DNA of 64,000 nucleotides. It comes from Rhytidiadelphus loreus. Taxonomy: Eukaryota; Streptophyta; Bryopsida; Hypnales; Hylocomiaceae. This document shows positions 51,239-63,999 of the stretch, in pieces (positions within the stretch are counted from its first letter, which is position 1; each line of letters starts with the position of its first letter). A program made the translations under genes and the position numbers. Under the pieces are notes generated by a model, which did not search any database, was not told the DNA's origin, and saw only the letters and a list, made by a program, of their open reading frames with translations. Where the stretch lies: the NCBI GenBank assembly GCA_947034895.1, contig OX344763.1, positions 54,807,025 through 54,871,024 on the forward strand. The letters run 5' to 3'.

Positions 51239-51423
51239 CGGGTAGTCACTGTCTATGATTTGGTGTGTCAAATGAAAAATTGGGGCAACGTTCCTGCCTT
51301 GAACTTTAATGACTGTCCAAAAAGATATATTGTCATGGATATTCACGTAAAGAAAATGGTAAAACATGTTTGTGCAAGTTGCATTTATTCCTAAACTCAT
51401 GCATTCAAAGCAATATGCACGTT

Positions 51424-53087
51424 CGGGTAGTCACTGTCTATGATTTGGTATGTCAAACTAAAAATTGGGGCAACGTTCCTGCCTTGAACTTTAATGACTG
51501 TCCAAATAGATATATTTTCATGCATATTCACGTAAAGAAAATAGTAAAACATGTTTGTGCAAGTTGCATTTATTCCTAAACTCATACATTCAAAGCAATA
51601 TGCACGTTCGGGTAGTCACTGTCTATGATTTGGTGTGTCAAACGAAAAATTGGGGCAACGTTCCTGCCTTGAACTTTAATGACTGTCCAAAAAGATATAG
51701 TGTCATGGATATTCACGTAAAGAAAATGGTAAAACATGTTTGTGCAAGTTGCATTTATTCCTAAACTCATGCATTCAAAGCAATATGCACGTTCGGGTAG
51801 TCATTGTCTATGATTTCGTGTGTCACACGAAAAATTGGGGCAACGTTCCTGCCTTGAACTTTAATGACTGTCCAAAAAGATATATTGTCATGGATATTCA
51901 CGTAAAGAAAATGGTAAAACATGTTTGTGCAAGTTGCATTTATTCCTAAACTCATGCATTCAAAACAATATGCACGTTTGGGTGGTCACTATCAATGATT
52001 TTGTGCGTGAAGCTAAAAATTGGGGCAATGTTCCTGCCTTGAACTTTAATGACTGACGAAAAAAATATGATGTCAAGAAAATTCACGTAAAGAAAATAGT
52101 AAAACATGTTTGTGCAAGTTGCATTTATTCCTAAACTCATGCATTCAAAGCAATATGCACGTTCGGGTAGTCACTGTCTATGATTTGGTATGTCAAACTA
52201 AAAATTGGGGCAACGTTCCTGCCTTGAACTTTAATGACTGTCGAATAAAATATAATGTGAAGAAAATTCACGTAAAGAAAATAGTAAAACATGTTTGTGC
52301 AAGTTGCATTTATTCCTAAACTCATGCATTCAAAGCAATATGCACGTTCGGGTAGTCACTGTCTATGATTTGGTGTGTCAAATGAAAAATTGGGGCAACG
52401 ATCCTGCCTTGACCTTTAATGACTGTCCAAAAAGATATATTGTCATGGATATTCACGTAAAGAAAATAGTAAAACATATTTGTGCAAGTTGCATTTATTC
52501 CTAAACTCATGCATTCAAAGCAATATGCACATTCGGGTAGTCACTGTCTATGATTTGGTGTGTCAAACGAAAAATTGGGGCAATGTTCCTGCCTTGAACT
52601 TTAATGACTGTCCAAAAAGATATATTGTCATGGATATTCACGTAAAGAAAATGGTAAAACATGTTTGTGCAAGTTGCATTTATTCCTAAACTCATGCATT
52701 CAAAGCAATATGCACGTTCGGGTAGTCATTGTCTATGATTTGGTGTGTCAAACGAAAAATTGGGGCAACGTTCCTACCTTGAACTTTAATGACTGTCCAA
52801 AAAGATATATTGTCATGGATATTCACGTAAAGAAAATGGTAAAACATGTTTGTGCAAGTTGCATTTATTCCTAAACTCATGCATTCAAAACAATATGCAC
52901 GTTTGGGTGGTCACTGTCTATGATTTGGTATGTCAAACTAAAAATTGGGGCAATGTTCCTGCCTTGAACTTTAATGACTGACCAAAAAAATATAATGTCA
53001 AGAAAATTCACGTCAAGAAATAGTAAAACATGTTTGTGCAAGTTGCATTTATTCCTAAACTCATGCATTCAAAGCAATATGCACGTT
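51424..53087. repeat. Block I cassette, copy 1 (9 units)
   Basis: The order is: TATATTTTCATGC; CTCATACATTC/AGATATAGTG; GTGTGTCACACG; TGACGAAAAAAATATGATG; GTCGAATAAAATATAATGTG; GCAACGATCCTG; GCACATTCGGG; AGTCATTGTC; 184-bp unit. The fifth unit has TGTCG where copies 2 and 3 have TGACG. GCAACGATCC is followed by a private TTGACCTTT. Confidence 0.82.
52904..53087. repeat. 184-bp monomer 8
   Basis: Same deletion (53014-53023), TTTGGGTGG start, GTCAAGAAAATTC subtype. It closes the 9-unit cassette of block I, copy 1. Confidence 0.9.
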
Positions 53088-54012
53088 CGGGTAGTCAATG
53101 TCTATGATTTGGTGTGTCAAACGCAAAATTGGAGCAACGTTCCTGCCTTGAACTTTAATGACTGTCCAAAAAGATATATTGTCATGGATATTCACGTAAA
53201 GAAAATGGTAAAACATGTTTGTGCAAGTTGCATTTATTCCTAAACTCGTGCATTCAAAGCAATATGCACGTTCGGGTAGTCAATGTCTATGATTTGGTGT
53301 GTCAAATGAAAAATTGGGGCAACGTTCCTGCCTTGAACTTTAATGACTGTCCAAAAAGATATATTGTCATGGATATTCACGTAAAGAAAATGGTAAAACA
53401 TGTTTGTGCAAGTTGCATTTATTCCTAAACTCATGCATTCAAAGGAATATGCACGTTCGGGTAGTCATTGTCTATGATTTGGTGTGTCAAACGAAAAATT
53501 GGGGCAACGTTCCTGCCTTGAACTTTAATGACTGTCCAAAAAGATATATTGTCATGGATATTCACGTAAAGAAAATGGTAAAACATGTTTGTGCAAGTTG
53601 CATTTATTCCTAAACTCATGCATTCAAAGCAATATGCACGTTCGGGTAGTCAATGTCTATGATTTGGTGTGTCAAATGAAAAATTGGGGCAACGTTCCTG
53701 CCTTGAACTTTAATGACTGTCCAAAAAGATATATTGTCATGGATATTCACGTAAAGAAAATAGTAAAACATGTTTGTGCAAGTTGCATTTATTCCTAAAC
53801 TCATGCATTCAAAGCAATATGCACGTTCGGGTAGTCACTGTCTATGATTTGGTGTGTCAAATGAAAAATTGGGGCAACGTTCCTGCCTTGAACTTTAATG
53901 ACTGTCCAAAAAGATATATTGTCATGGATATTCACGTAAAGAAAATGGTAAAACATGTTTGTGCAAGTTGCATTTATTCCTAAACTCATGCATTCAAAGC
54001 AATATGCACGTT

Positions 54013-55491
54013 CGGGTAGTCACTGTCTATAATTTGGTATGTCAAACTAAAAATTGGGGCAACGTTCCTGCCTTGAACTTTAATGACTGTCCAAATAGAT
54101 ATATTTTCATACATATTCACGTAAAGAAAATAGTAAAACATGTTTGTGCAAGTTGCATTTATTCCTAAACTCATACATTCAAAGCAATATGCACGTTCGG
54201 GTAGTCACTGTCTATGATTTGGTGTGTCAAACGAAAAATTGGGGCAACGTTCCTGCCTTGAACTTTAATGACTGTCCAAAAAGATATAGTGTCATGGATA
54301 TTCACGTAAAGAAAATGGTAAAACATGTTTGTGCAAGTTGCTTTTATTCCTAAACTCATGCATTCAAAGCAATATGCACGTTCGGGTAGTCATTGTCTAT
54401 GATTTGGTGTGTCACACGAAAAATTGGGGCAACGTTCCTGCCTTGAACTTTAATGACTGTCCAAAAAGATATATTGTCATGGATATTCACGTAAAGAAAA
54501 TGGTAAAATATGTTTGTGCAAGTTGCATTTATTCCTAAACTCATGCATTCAAAACAATATGCACGTTTGGGTGGTCACTATCAATGATTTTGTGCGTGAA
54601 GCTAAAAATTGGGGCAATGTTCCTGCCTTGAACTTTAATGACTGACGAAAAAAATATGATGTCAAGAAAATTCACGTAAAGAAAATAGTAAAACATGTTT
54701 GTGCAAGTTGCATTTATTCCTAAACTCATGCATTCAAAGCAATATGCACGTTCGGGTAGTCACTGTCTATGATTTGGTATGTCAAACTAAAAATTGGGGC
54801 AACGTTCCTGCCTTGAAATTTAATGACTGACGAATAAAATATAATGTGAAGAAAATTCACGTAAAGAAAATGGTAAAACATGTTTGTGCAAGTTGCATTT
54901 ATTCCTAAACTCATGCATTCAAAGCAATATGCACGTTCGGGTAGTCACTGTCTATGATTTGGTGTGTCAGATGAAAATTTGGGGCAACGATCCTGCCTTG
55001 AACTTTAATGACTGTCCAAAAAGATATATTGTCATGGATATTCACGTAAAGAAAATAGTAAAACATATTTGTGCAAGTTGCATTTATTCCTAAACTCATG
55101 CATTCAAAGCAATATGCACATTCGGGTAGTCACTGTCTATGATTTGGTGTGTCAAACGAAAAATTGGGGCAACGTTCCTGCCTTGAACTTTAATGACTGT
55201 CCAAAAAGATATATTGTCATGGATATTCACGTAAAGAAAATGGTAAAACATGTTTGTGCAAGTTGCATTTATTCCTAAACTCATGCATTCAAAACAATAT
55301 GCACGTTTGGGTGGTCACTGTCTATGATTTGGTATGTCAAACTAAAAATTGGGGCAATGTTCCTGCCTTGAACTTTAATGACTGACCCAAAAAATATAAT
55401 GTCAAGAAAATTCACGTCAAGAAATAGTAAAACATGTTTGTGCAAGTTGCATTTATTCCTTAACTCATGCATTCAAAGCAATATGCACGTT
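54013..55491. repeat. Block I cassette, copy 2 (8 units)
   Basis: Same order as copy 1 but without the AGTCATTGTC unit before the short unit. Private changes are CATACATATTC at about 54109, TTGCTTTTATTC at 54339, AAAATATGTTTG at about 54506 and GTGTCAGATGAAAATTTGG at about 54965. Confidence 0.82.
55308..55491. repeat. 184-bp monomer 9
   Basis: Same deletion (55418-55427). Private changes are ACTGACCCAAAAAATA at about 55381 and TTCCTTAACTC at about 55455. It closes block I cassette copy 2. Confidence 0.9.
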
Positions 55492-58081
55492 CGGGTAGTC
55501 ATTGTCTATGATTTGGTGTGTCAAACGAAAAATTGGGGCAACGTTCCTGCCTTGAACTTTAATGACTGTCCAAAAAGATATATTGTCATGGATATTCACG
55601 TAAAGAAAATGGTAAAACATGTTTGTGCAAGTTGCATTTATTCCTAAACTCATGCATTCAAAGCAATATGCACGTTCGGGTAGTCATTGTCTATGATTTG
55701 GTGTGTCAAACGAAAAATTGGGGCAACGTTCCTGCCTTGAACTTTAATGACTGTCCAAAAAGATATATTGTCATGGATATTCACGTAAAGAAAATGGTAA
55801 AACATGTTTGTGCAAGTTGCATTTATTCCTAAACTCATGCATTCAAAGCAATATGCACATTCGGGTAGTCACTGTCTATGATTTGGTGTGTCAAACGAAA
55901 AATTGGGGCAATGTTCCTGCCTTGAACTTTAATGACTGTCCAAAAAGATATATTGTCATGGATATTCACGTAAAGAAAATGGTAAAACATGTTTGTGCAA
56001 GTTGCATTTATTCCTAAACTCATGCATTCAAAGCAATATGCACATTCGGGTAGTCAATGTCTATGATTTGGTGTGTCAAACGCAAAATTGGAGCAACGTT
56101 CCTGCCTTGAACTTTAATGACTGTCCAAAAAGATATATTGTCATGGATATTCACGTAAAGAAAATGGTAAAACATGTTTGTGCAAGTTGCATTTATTCCT
56201 AAACTCATGCATTCAAAGGAATATGCACGTTCGGGTAGTCATTGTCTATGATTTGGTGTGTCAAACGAAAAATTGGGGCAACGTTCCTGCCTTGAACTTT
56301 AATGACTGTCCAAAAAGATATATTGTCATGGATATTCACGTAAAGAAAATGGTAAAACATGTTTGTGCAAGTTGCATTTATTCCTAAACTCATGCATTCA
56401 AAGCAATATGCACGTTCGGGTAGTCATTGTCTATGATTTGGTGTGTCAAACGAAAAATTGGGGCAACGTTCCTGCCTTGAACTTTAATGACTGTCCAAAA
56501 AGATATATTGTCATGGATATTCACGTAAAGAAAATGGTAAAACATGTTTGTGCAAGTTGCATTTATTCCTAAACTCATGCATTCAAAGCAATATGCACAT
56601 TCGGGTAGTCACTGTCTATGATTTGGTGTGTCAAACGAAAAATTGGGGCAATGTTCCTGCCTTGAACTTTAATGACTGTCCAAAAAGATATATTGTCATG
56701 GATATTCACGTAAAGAAAATGGTAAAACATGTTTGTGCAAGTTGCATTTATTCCTAAACTCATGCATTCAAAGCAATATGCACATTCGGGTAGTCACTGT
56801 CTATGATTTGGTGTGTCAAACGAAAAATTGGGGCAATGTTCCTGCCTTGAACTTTAATGACTGTCCAAAAAGATATATTGTCATGGATATTCACGTAAAG
56901 AAAATGGTAAAACATGTTTGTGCAAGTTGCATTTATTCCTAAACTCATGCATTCAAAGCAATATGCACGTTCGGGTAGTCAATGTCTATGATTTGGTGTG
57001 TCAAATGAAAAATTGGGGCAACGTTCCTGCCTTGAACTTTAATGACTGTCCAAAAAGATATATTGTCATGGATATTCACGTAAAGAAAATGGTAAAACAT
57101 GTTTGTGCAAGTTGCATTTATTCCTAAACTCATGCATTCAAAGCAATATGCACGTTCGGGTAGTCATTGTCTATGATTTCGTGTGTCACACGAAAAATTG
57201 GGGCAACGTTCCTGCCTTGAACTTTAATGACTGTCCAAAAAGATATATTGTCATGGATATTCACGTAAAGAAAATGGTAAAACATGTTTGTGCAAGTTGC
57301 ATTTATTCCTAAACTCATGCATTCAAAGCAATATGCACGTTCGGGTAGTCAATGTCTATGATTTGGTGTGTCAAATGAAAAATTGGGGCAACGTTCCTGC
57401 CTTGAACTTTAATGACTGTCCAAAAAGATATATTGTCATGGATATTCACGTAAAGAAAATAGTAAAACATGTTTGTGCAAGTTGCATTTATTCCTAAACT
57501 CATGCATTCAAAGCAATATGCACGTTCGGGTAGTCACTGTCTATAATTTGGTGTGTCAAATGAAAAATTGGGGCAACGTTCCTGCCTTGAACTTTAATGA
57601 CTGTCCAAAAAGATATATTGTCATGGATATTCACGTAAAGAAAATGGTAAAACATGTTTGTGCAAGTTGCATTTATTCCTAAACTCATGCATTCAAAGGA
57701 ATATGCACGTTCGGGTAGTCATTGTCTATGATTTGGTGTGTCAAACGAAAAATTGGGGCAACGTTCCTGCCTTGAACTTTAATGACTGTCCAAAAAGATA
57801 TATTGTCATGGATATTCACGTAAAGAAAATGGTAAAACATGTTTGTGCAAGTTGCATTTATTCCTAAACTCATGCATTCAAAGCAATATGCACGTTCGGG
57901 TAGTCAATGTCTATGATTTGGTGTGTCAAATGAAAAATTGGGGCAACGTTCCTGCCTTGAACTTTAATGACTGTCCAAAAAGATATATTGTCATGGATAT
58001 TCACGTAAAGAAAATGGTAAAACATGTTTGTGCAAGTTGCATTTATTCCTAAACTCATGCATTCAAAGCAATATGCACGTT

Positions 58082-59560
58082 CGGGTAGTCACTGTCTATA
58101 ATTTGGTATGTCAAACTAAAAATTGGGGCAACGTTCCTGCCTTGAACTTTAATGACTGTCCAAATAGATATATTTTCATGCATATTCACGTAAAGAAAAT
58201 AGTAAAACATGTTTGTGCAAGTTGCATTTATTCCTAAACTCATACATTCAAAGCAATATGCACGTTCGGGTAGTCACTGTCTATGATTTGGTGTGTCAAA
58301 CGAAAAATTGGGGCAACGTTCCTGCCTTGAACTTTAATGACTGTCCAAAAAGATATAGTGTCATGGATATTCACGTAAAGAAAATGGTAAAACATGTTTG
58401 TGCAAGTTGCATTTATTCCTAAACTCATGCATTCAAAGCAATATGCACGTTCGGGTAGTCATTGTCTATGATTTGGTGTGTCACACGAAAAATTGGGGCA
58501 ACGTTCCTGCCTTGAACTTTAATGACTGTCCAAAAAGATATATTGTCATGGATATTCACGTAGAGAAAATGGTAAAACATGTTTGTGCAAGTTGCATTTA
58601 TTCCTAAACTCATGCATTCAAAACAATATGCACGTTTGGGTGGTCACTATCAATGATTTTGTGCGTGAAGCTAAAAATTGGGGCAATGTTCCTGCCTTGA
58701 ACTTTAATGACTGACGAAAAAAATATGATGTCAAGAAAATTCACGTAAAGAAAATAGTAAAACATGTTTGTGCAAGTTGCATTTATTCCTAAACTCATGC
58801 ATTCAAAGCAATATGCACGTTCGGGTAGTCACTGTCTATGATTTGGTATGTCAAACTAAAAATTGGGGCAACGTTCCTGCCTTGAACTTTAATGACTGAC
58901 GAATAAAATATAATGTGAAGAAAATTCACGTAAAGAAAATAGTAAAACATGTTTGTGCAAGTTGCATTTATTCCTAAACTCATGCATTCAAAGCAATATG
59001 CACGTTCGGGTAGTCACTGTCTATGATTTGGTGTGTCAAATGAAAAATTGGGGCAACGATCCTGCCTTGAACTTTAATGACTGTCCAAAAAGATATATTG
59101 TCATGGATATTCACGTAAAGAAAATAGTAAAACATATTTGTGCAAGTTGCATTTATTCCTAAACTCATGCATTCAAAGCAATATGCACGTTCGGGTAGTC
59201 ATTGTCTATGATTTGGTGTGTCAAACGAAAAATTGGGGCAACGTTCCTGCCTTGAACTTTAATGACTGTCCAAAAAGATATATTGTCATGGATATTCACG
59301 TAAAGAAAATGGTAAAACATGTTTGTGCAAGTTGCATTTATTCCTAAACTCATGCATTCAAAACAATATGCACGTTTGGGTGGTCACTGTCTATGATTTG
59401 GTATGTCAAACTAAAAATTGGGGCAATGTTCCTGCCTTGAACTTTAATGACTGACCAAAAAAATATAATGTCAAGAAAATTCACGTCAAGAAATAGTAAA
59501 ACATGTTTGTGCAAGTTGCATTTATTCCTAAACTCATGCATTCAAAGCAATATGCACGTT
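58082..59560. repeat. Block I cassette, copy 3 (8 units)
   Basis: It follows copy 2 at 4069 bp (22 units). It shares CTATAATTTGG (54028 and 58097), which copies 1 and 4 lack, so copies 2 and 3 are the closest pair. A private change is CACGTAGAGAAAATGG at about 58557. The seventh unit is the AGTCATTGTC type in place of GCACATTCGGG. Confidence 0.82.
59377..59560. repeat. 184-bp monomer 10
   Basis: Same deletion (59487-59496), GTCAAGAAAATTC subtype. It lies 4069 bp (22 units) after monomer 9 and closes cassette copy 3. Confidence 0.9.
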
Positions 59561-60485
59561 CGGGTAGTCAATGTCTATGATTTGGTGTGTCAAACGCAAA
59601 ATTGGAGCAACGTTCCTGCCTTGAACTTTAATGACTGTCCAAAAAGATATATTGTCATGGATATTCACGTAAAGAAAATGGTAAAACATGTTTGTGCAAG
59701 TTGCATTTATTCCTAAACTCATGCATTCAAAGCAATATGCACGTTCGGGTAGTCAATGTCTATGATTTGGTGTGTCAAATGAAAAATTGGGGCAACGTTC
59801 CTGCCTTGAACTTTAATGACTGTCCAAAAAGATATATTGTCATGGATATTCACGTAAAGAAAATGGTAAAACATGTTTGTGCAAGTTGCATTTATTCCTA
59901 AACTCATGCATTCAAAGGAATATGCACGTTCGGGTAGTCATTGTCTATGATTTGGTGTGTCAAACGAAAAATTGGGGCAACGTTCCTGCCTTGAACTTTA
60001 ATGACTGTCCAAAAAGATATATTGTCATGGATATTCACGTAAAGAAAATGGTAAAACATGTTTGTGCAAGTTGCATTTATTCCTAAACTCATGCATTCAA
60101 AGCAATATGCACGTTCGGGTAGTCAATGTCTATGATTTGGTGTGTCAAATGAAAAATTGGGGCAACGTTCCTGCCTTGAACTTTAATGACTGTCCAAAAA
60201 GATATATTGTCATGGATATTCACGTAAAGAAAATAGTAAAACATGTTTGTGCAAGTTGCATTTATTCCTAAACTCATGCATTCAAAGCAATATGCACGTT
60301 CGGGTAGTCACTGTCTATGATTTGGTGTGTCAAATGAAAAATTGGGGCAACGTTCCTGCCTTGAACTTTAATGACTGTCCAAAAAGATATATTGTCATGG
60401 ATATTCACGTAAAGAAAATGGTAAAACATGTTTGTGCAAGTTGCATTTATTCCTAAACTCATGCATTCAAAGCAATATGCACGTT

Positions 60486-61225
60486 CGGGTAGTCACTGTC
60501 TATGATTTGGTATGTCAAACTAAAAATTGGGGCAACGTTCCTGCCTTGAACTTTAATGACTGTCCAAATAGATATATTTTCATGCATATTCACGTAAAGA
60601 AAATAGTAAAACATGTTTGTGCAAGTTGCATTTATTCCTAAACTCATACATTCAAAGCAATATGCACGTTCGGGTAGTCACTGTCTATGATTTGGTGTGT
60701 CAAACGAAAAATTGGGGCAACGTTCCTGCCTTGAACTTTAATGACTGTCCAAAAAGATATAGTGTCATGGATATTCACGTAAAGAAAATGGTAAAACATG
60801 TTTGTGCAAGTTGCATTTATTCCTAAACTCATGCATTCAAAGCAATATGCACGTTCGGGTAGTCATTGTCTATGATTTGGTGTGTCACACGAAAAATTGG
60901 GGCAACGTTCCTGCCTTGAACTTTAATGACTGTCCAAAAAGATATATTGTCATGGATATTCACGTAAAGAAAATGGTAAAACATGTTTGTGCAAGTTGCA
61001 TTTATTCCTAAACTCATGCATTCAAAACAATATGCACGTTTGGGTGGTCACTATCAATGATTTTGTGCGTGAAGCTAAAAATTGGGGCAATGTTCCTGCC
61101 TTGAACTTTAATGACTGACGAAAAAAATATAATGTCAAGAAAATTCACGTAAAGAAAATAGTAAAACATGTTTGTGCAAGTTGCATTTATTCCTAAACTC
61201 ATGCATTCAAAGCAATATGCACGTT
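60486..61225. repeat. Block I cassette, copy 4, truncated after 4 units
   Basis: The first four units match the cassette (TATATTTTCATGC, CATACATTC/AGATATAGTG, GTGTGTCACACG, TGACGAAAAAAATATAATG). A CAAACGCAAAATTGGAGC unit then replaces the expected fifth unit, so a recombination junction lies near 61226. Confidence 0.8.
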
Positions 61226-63999
61226 CGGGTAGTCAATGTCTATGATTTGGTGTGTCAAACGCAAAATTGGAGCAACGTTCCTGCCTTGAACTTTAATGAC
61301 TGTCCAAAAAGATATATTGTCATGGATATTCACGTAAAGAAAATGGTAAAACATGTTTGTGCAAGTTGCATTTATTCCTAAACTCATGCATTCAAAACAA
61401 TATGCACGTTTGGGTGGTCACTATCAATGATTTTGTGCGTGAAACTAAAAATTGGGGCAATGTTCCTGCCTTGAACTTTAATGACTGACCAAAAAAATAT
61501 AATGTCAAGAAAATTCACGTAAAGAAAATAGTAAAACATGTTTGTGCAAGTTGCATTTATTCCTAAACTCATGCATTCAAAGCAATATGCACGTTCGGGT
61601 AGTCAATGTCTATGATTTGGTGTGTCAAACGCAAAATTGGAGCAACGTTCCTACCTTGAACTTTAATGACTGTCCAAAAAGATATATTGTCATGGATATT
61701 CACGTAAAGAAAATGGTAAAACATGTTTGTGCAAGTTGCATTTATTCCTAAACTCATGCATTCAAAACAATATGCACGTTTGGGTGGTCACTATCAATGA
61801 TTTTGTGCGTGAAACTAAAAATTGGGGCAACGTTCCTGCCTTGAACTTTAATGACTGTCCAAAAAGATATAATGTCATGGATATTCACGTAAAGAAAATG
61901 ATAAAACATGTTTGTGCAAGTTGCATTTATTCCTAAACTCATGCATTCAAAGCAATATGCACGTTCGGGTAGTCAATGTCTATGATTTGGTGTGTCAAAC
62001 GCAAAATTGGAGCAACGTTCCTACCTTGAACTTTAATGACTGTCCAAAAAGATATATTGTCATGGATATTCACGTAAAGAAAATGGTAAAACATGTTTGT
62101 GCAAGTTGCATTTATTCCTAAACTCATGCATTCAAAGCAATATGCACGTTCGGGTAGTCACTGTCTATGATTTGGTATGTCAAACTAAAAATTGGGGCAA
62201 CGTTCCTGCCTTGAACTTTAATGACTGTCCAAAAAGATATAATGTCATGGATATTCACGTAAAGAAAATGATAAAACATGTTTGTGCAAGTTGCATTTAT
62301 TCCTAAACTCATGCATTCAAAACAATATGCACGTTTGGGTGGTCACTATCAATGATTTTGTGCGTGAAGCTAAAAATTGGGGCAATGTTCCTGCCTTGAA
62401 CTTTAATGACTGACGAAAAAAATATAATGTCAAGAAAATTCACGTAAAGAAAATAGTAAAACATGTTTGTGCAAGTTGCATTTATTCCTAAACTCATGCA
62501 TTCAAAGCAATATGCACGTTCGGGTAGTCACTGTCTATGATTTGGTGTGTCAAAAGAAAAATTGGGGCAACGTTCCTGCCTTGAACTTTAATGACTGTCC
62601 AAAAAGATATATTGTCATGGATATTCACGTAAAGAAAATGGTAAAACATGTTTGTGCAAGTTGCATTTATTCCTAAACTCATGCATTCAAAGCAATATGC
62701 ACGTTCGGGTAGTCACTGTCTATGATTTGGTATGTCAAACTAAAAATTGGGGCAACGTTCCTGCCTTGAACTTTAATGACTGTCCAAATAGATATATTTT
62801 CATGGATATCACGTAAAGAAAATGGTAAAACATGTTTGTGCAAGTTGCATTTATTCCTAAACTCATACATTCAAAGCAATATGCACGTTCGGGTAGTCAC
62901 TGTCTATGATTTGGTGTGTCAAACGAAAAATTGGGGCAACGTTCCTGCCTTGAACTTTAATGACTGTCCAAAAAGATATAGTGTCATGGATATTCACGTA
63001 AAGAAAATGGTAAAACATGTTTGTGGAAGTTGCATTTATTCCTAAACTCATGCATTCAAAGCAATATGCACGTTCGGGTAGTCACTGTCTATGATTTGGT
63101 GTGTCAAACGCAAAATTGGAGCAACGTTCCTGCCTTGAACTTTAATGACTGTCCAAAAAGATATATTGTCATGGATATTCACGTAAAGAAAATGGTAAAA
63201 CATGTTTGTGCAAGTTGCATTTATTCCTAAACTCATGCATTCAAAACAATATGCACGTTTGGGTGGTCACTATCAATGATTTTGTGTGTCAAATGAAAAA
63301 TTGGGGCAACGTTCCTGCCTTGAACTTTAATGACTGTCCAAAAAGATATATTGTCATGGATATTCACGTAAAGAAAATGGTAAAACATGTTTGTGCAAGT
63401 TGCATTTATTCCTAAACTCATGCATTCAAAGCAATATGCACGTTCGGGTAGTCACTGTCTATGATTTTGTGTGTCAAATGAAAAATTGGGGCAACGTTCC
63501 TGCCTTGAACTTTAATGACTGTCCAAAAAGATATATTGTCATGGATATTCACGTAAAGAAAATGGTAAAACATGTTTGTGCAAGTTGCATTTATTCCTAA
63601 ACTCATGCATTCAAAGCAATATGCACGTTCGGGTAGTCAATGTCTATGATTTGTTGTGTCAAACGCAAAATTGGAGCAACGTTCCTGCCTTGAACTTTAA
63701 TGACTGTCCAAAAAGATATATTGTCATGGATATTCACGTAAAGAAAATAGTAAAACATGTTTGTGCAAGTTGCATTTATTCCTAAACTCATGCATTCAAA
63801 GCAATATGCACGTTCGGGTAGTCACTGTCTATGATTTGGTGTGTCAAATGAAAAATTGGGGCAACGTTCCTGCCTTGAACTTTAATGACTGTCCAAAAAG
63901 ATATATTGTCATGGATATTCACGTAAAGAAAATGCTAAAACATGTTTGTGCAAGTTGCATTTATTCCTAAACTCATGCATTCAAAGCAATATGCACGTT
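61041..63999. repeat. Block J: mixed tail with a dimer-like stretch
   Basis: Units at 61226, 61596 and 61966 are the CAAACGCAAAATTGGAGC type, each followed by a different unit, giving a 370-bp dimer-like rhythm. The last two of them share the private TTCCTACCTTG. The remaining units mix alleles of blocks G-I, and include a further TGTGGAAGTTGC unit at about 63023. The array continues past the window end. Confidence 0.65.
62706..62889. repeat. 184-bp monomer 11, independent deletion
   Basis: Here the missing base is a T: GGATATCACG at about 62804-62813 replaces GGATATTCACG. The background is the CCAAATAGATATATTTTC unit, unlike the other ten. It is a second, separate 1-bp loss that has not been amplified within the window. 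Confidence 0.9.

Larger units (their letters stand above)
44401..51423. repeat. Block H: modules marked by a 184-bp unit
   Basis: Seven 184-bp units fall here at spacings of 8, 6, 3, 6, 5 and 5 units. Common neighbours are the CAAACGCAAAATTGGAGC unit right after the short unit, AGTCAATGTC, and AGTCATTGTC. Two module duplications can be followed: 45695-46618 with 47358-48281 (1663 bp), and 48467-49390 with 50315-51238 (1848 bp). Almost all units have T at position 92. Confidence 0.8.
51424..61040. repeat. Block I: 8-9-unit cassette at 13-, 14- and 22-unit spacing
   Basis: A cassette beginning with a CCAAATAGATATATTTTC unit starts at 51424, 54013, 58082 and 60486. Between cassettes lie runs of AGTCATTGTC, AGTCAATGTC and GCACATTCGGG units in varying number. 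The spacing (2589, 4069 and 2404 bp) is one base less than 14, 22 and 13 full units because each interval contains one 184-bp unit. Confidence 0.82.
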
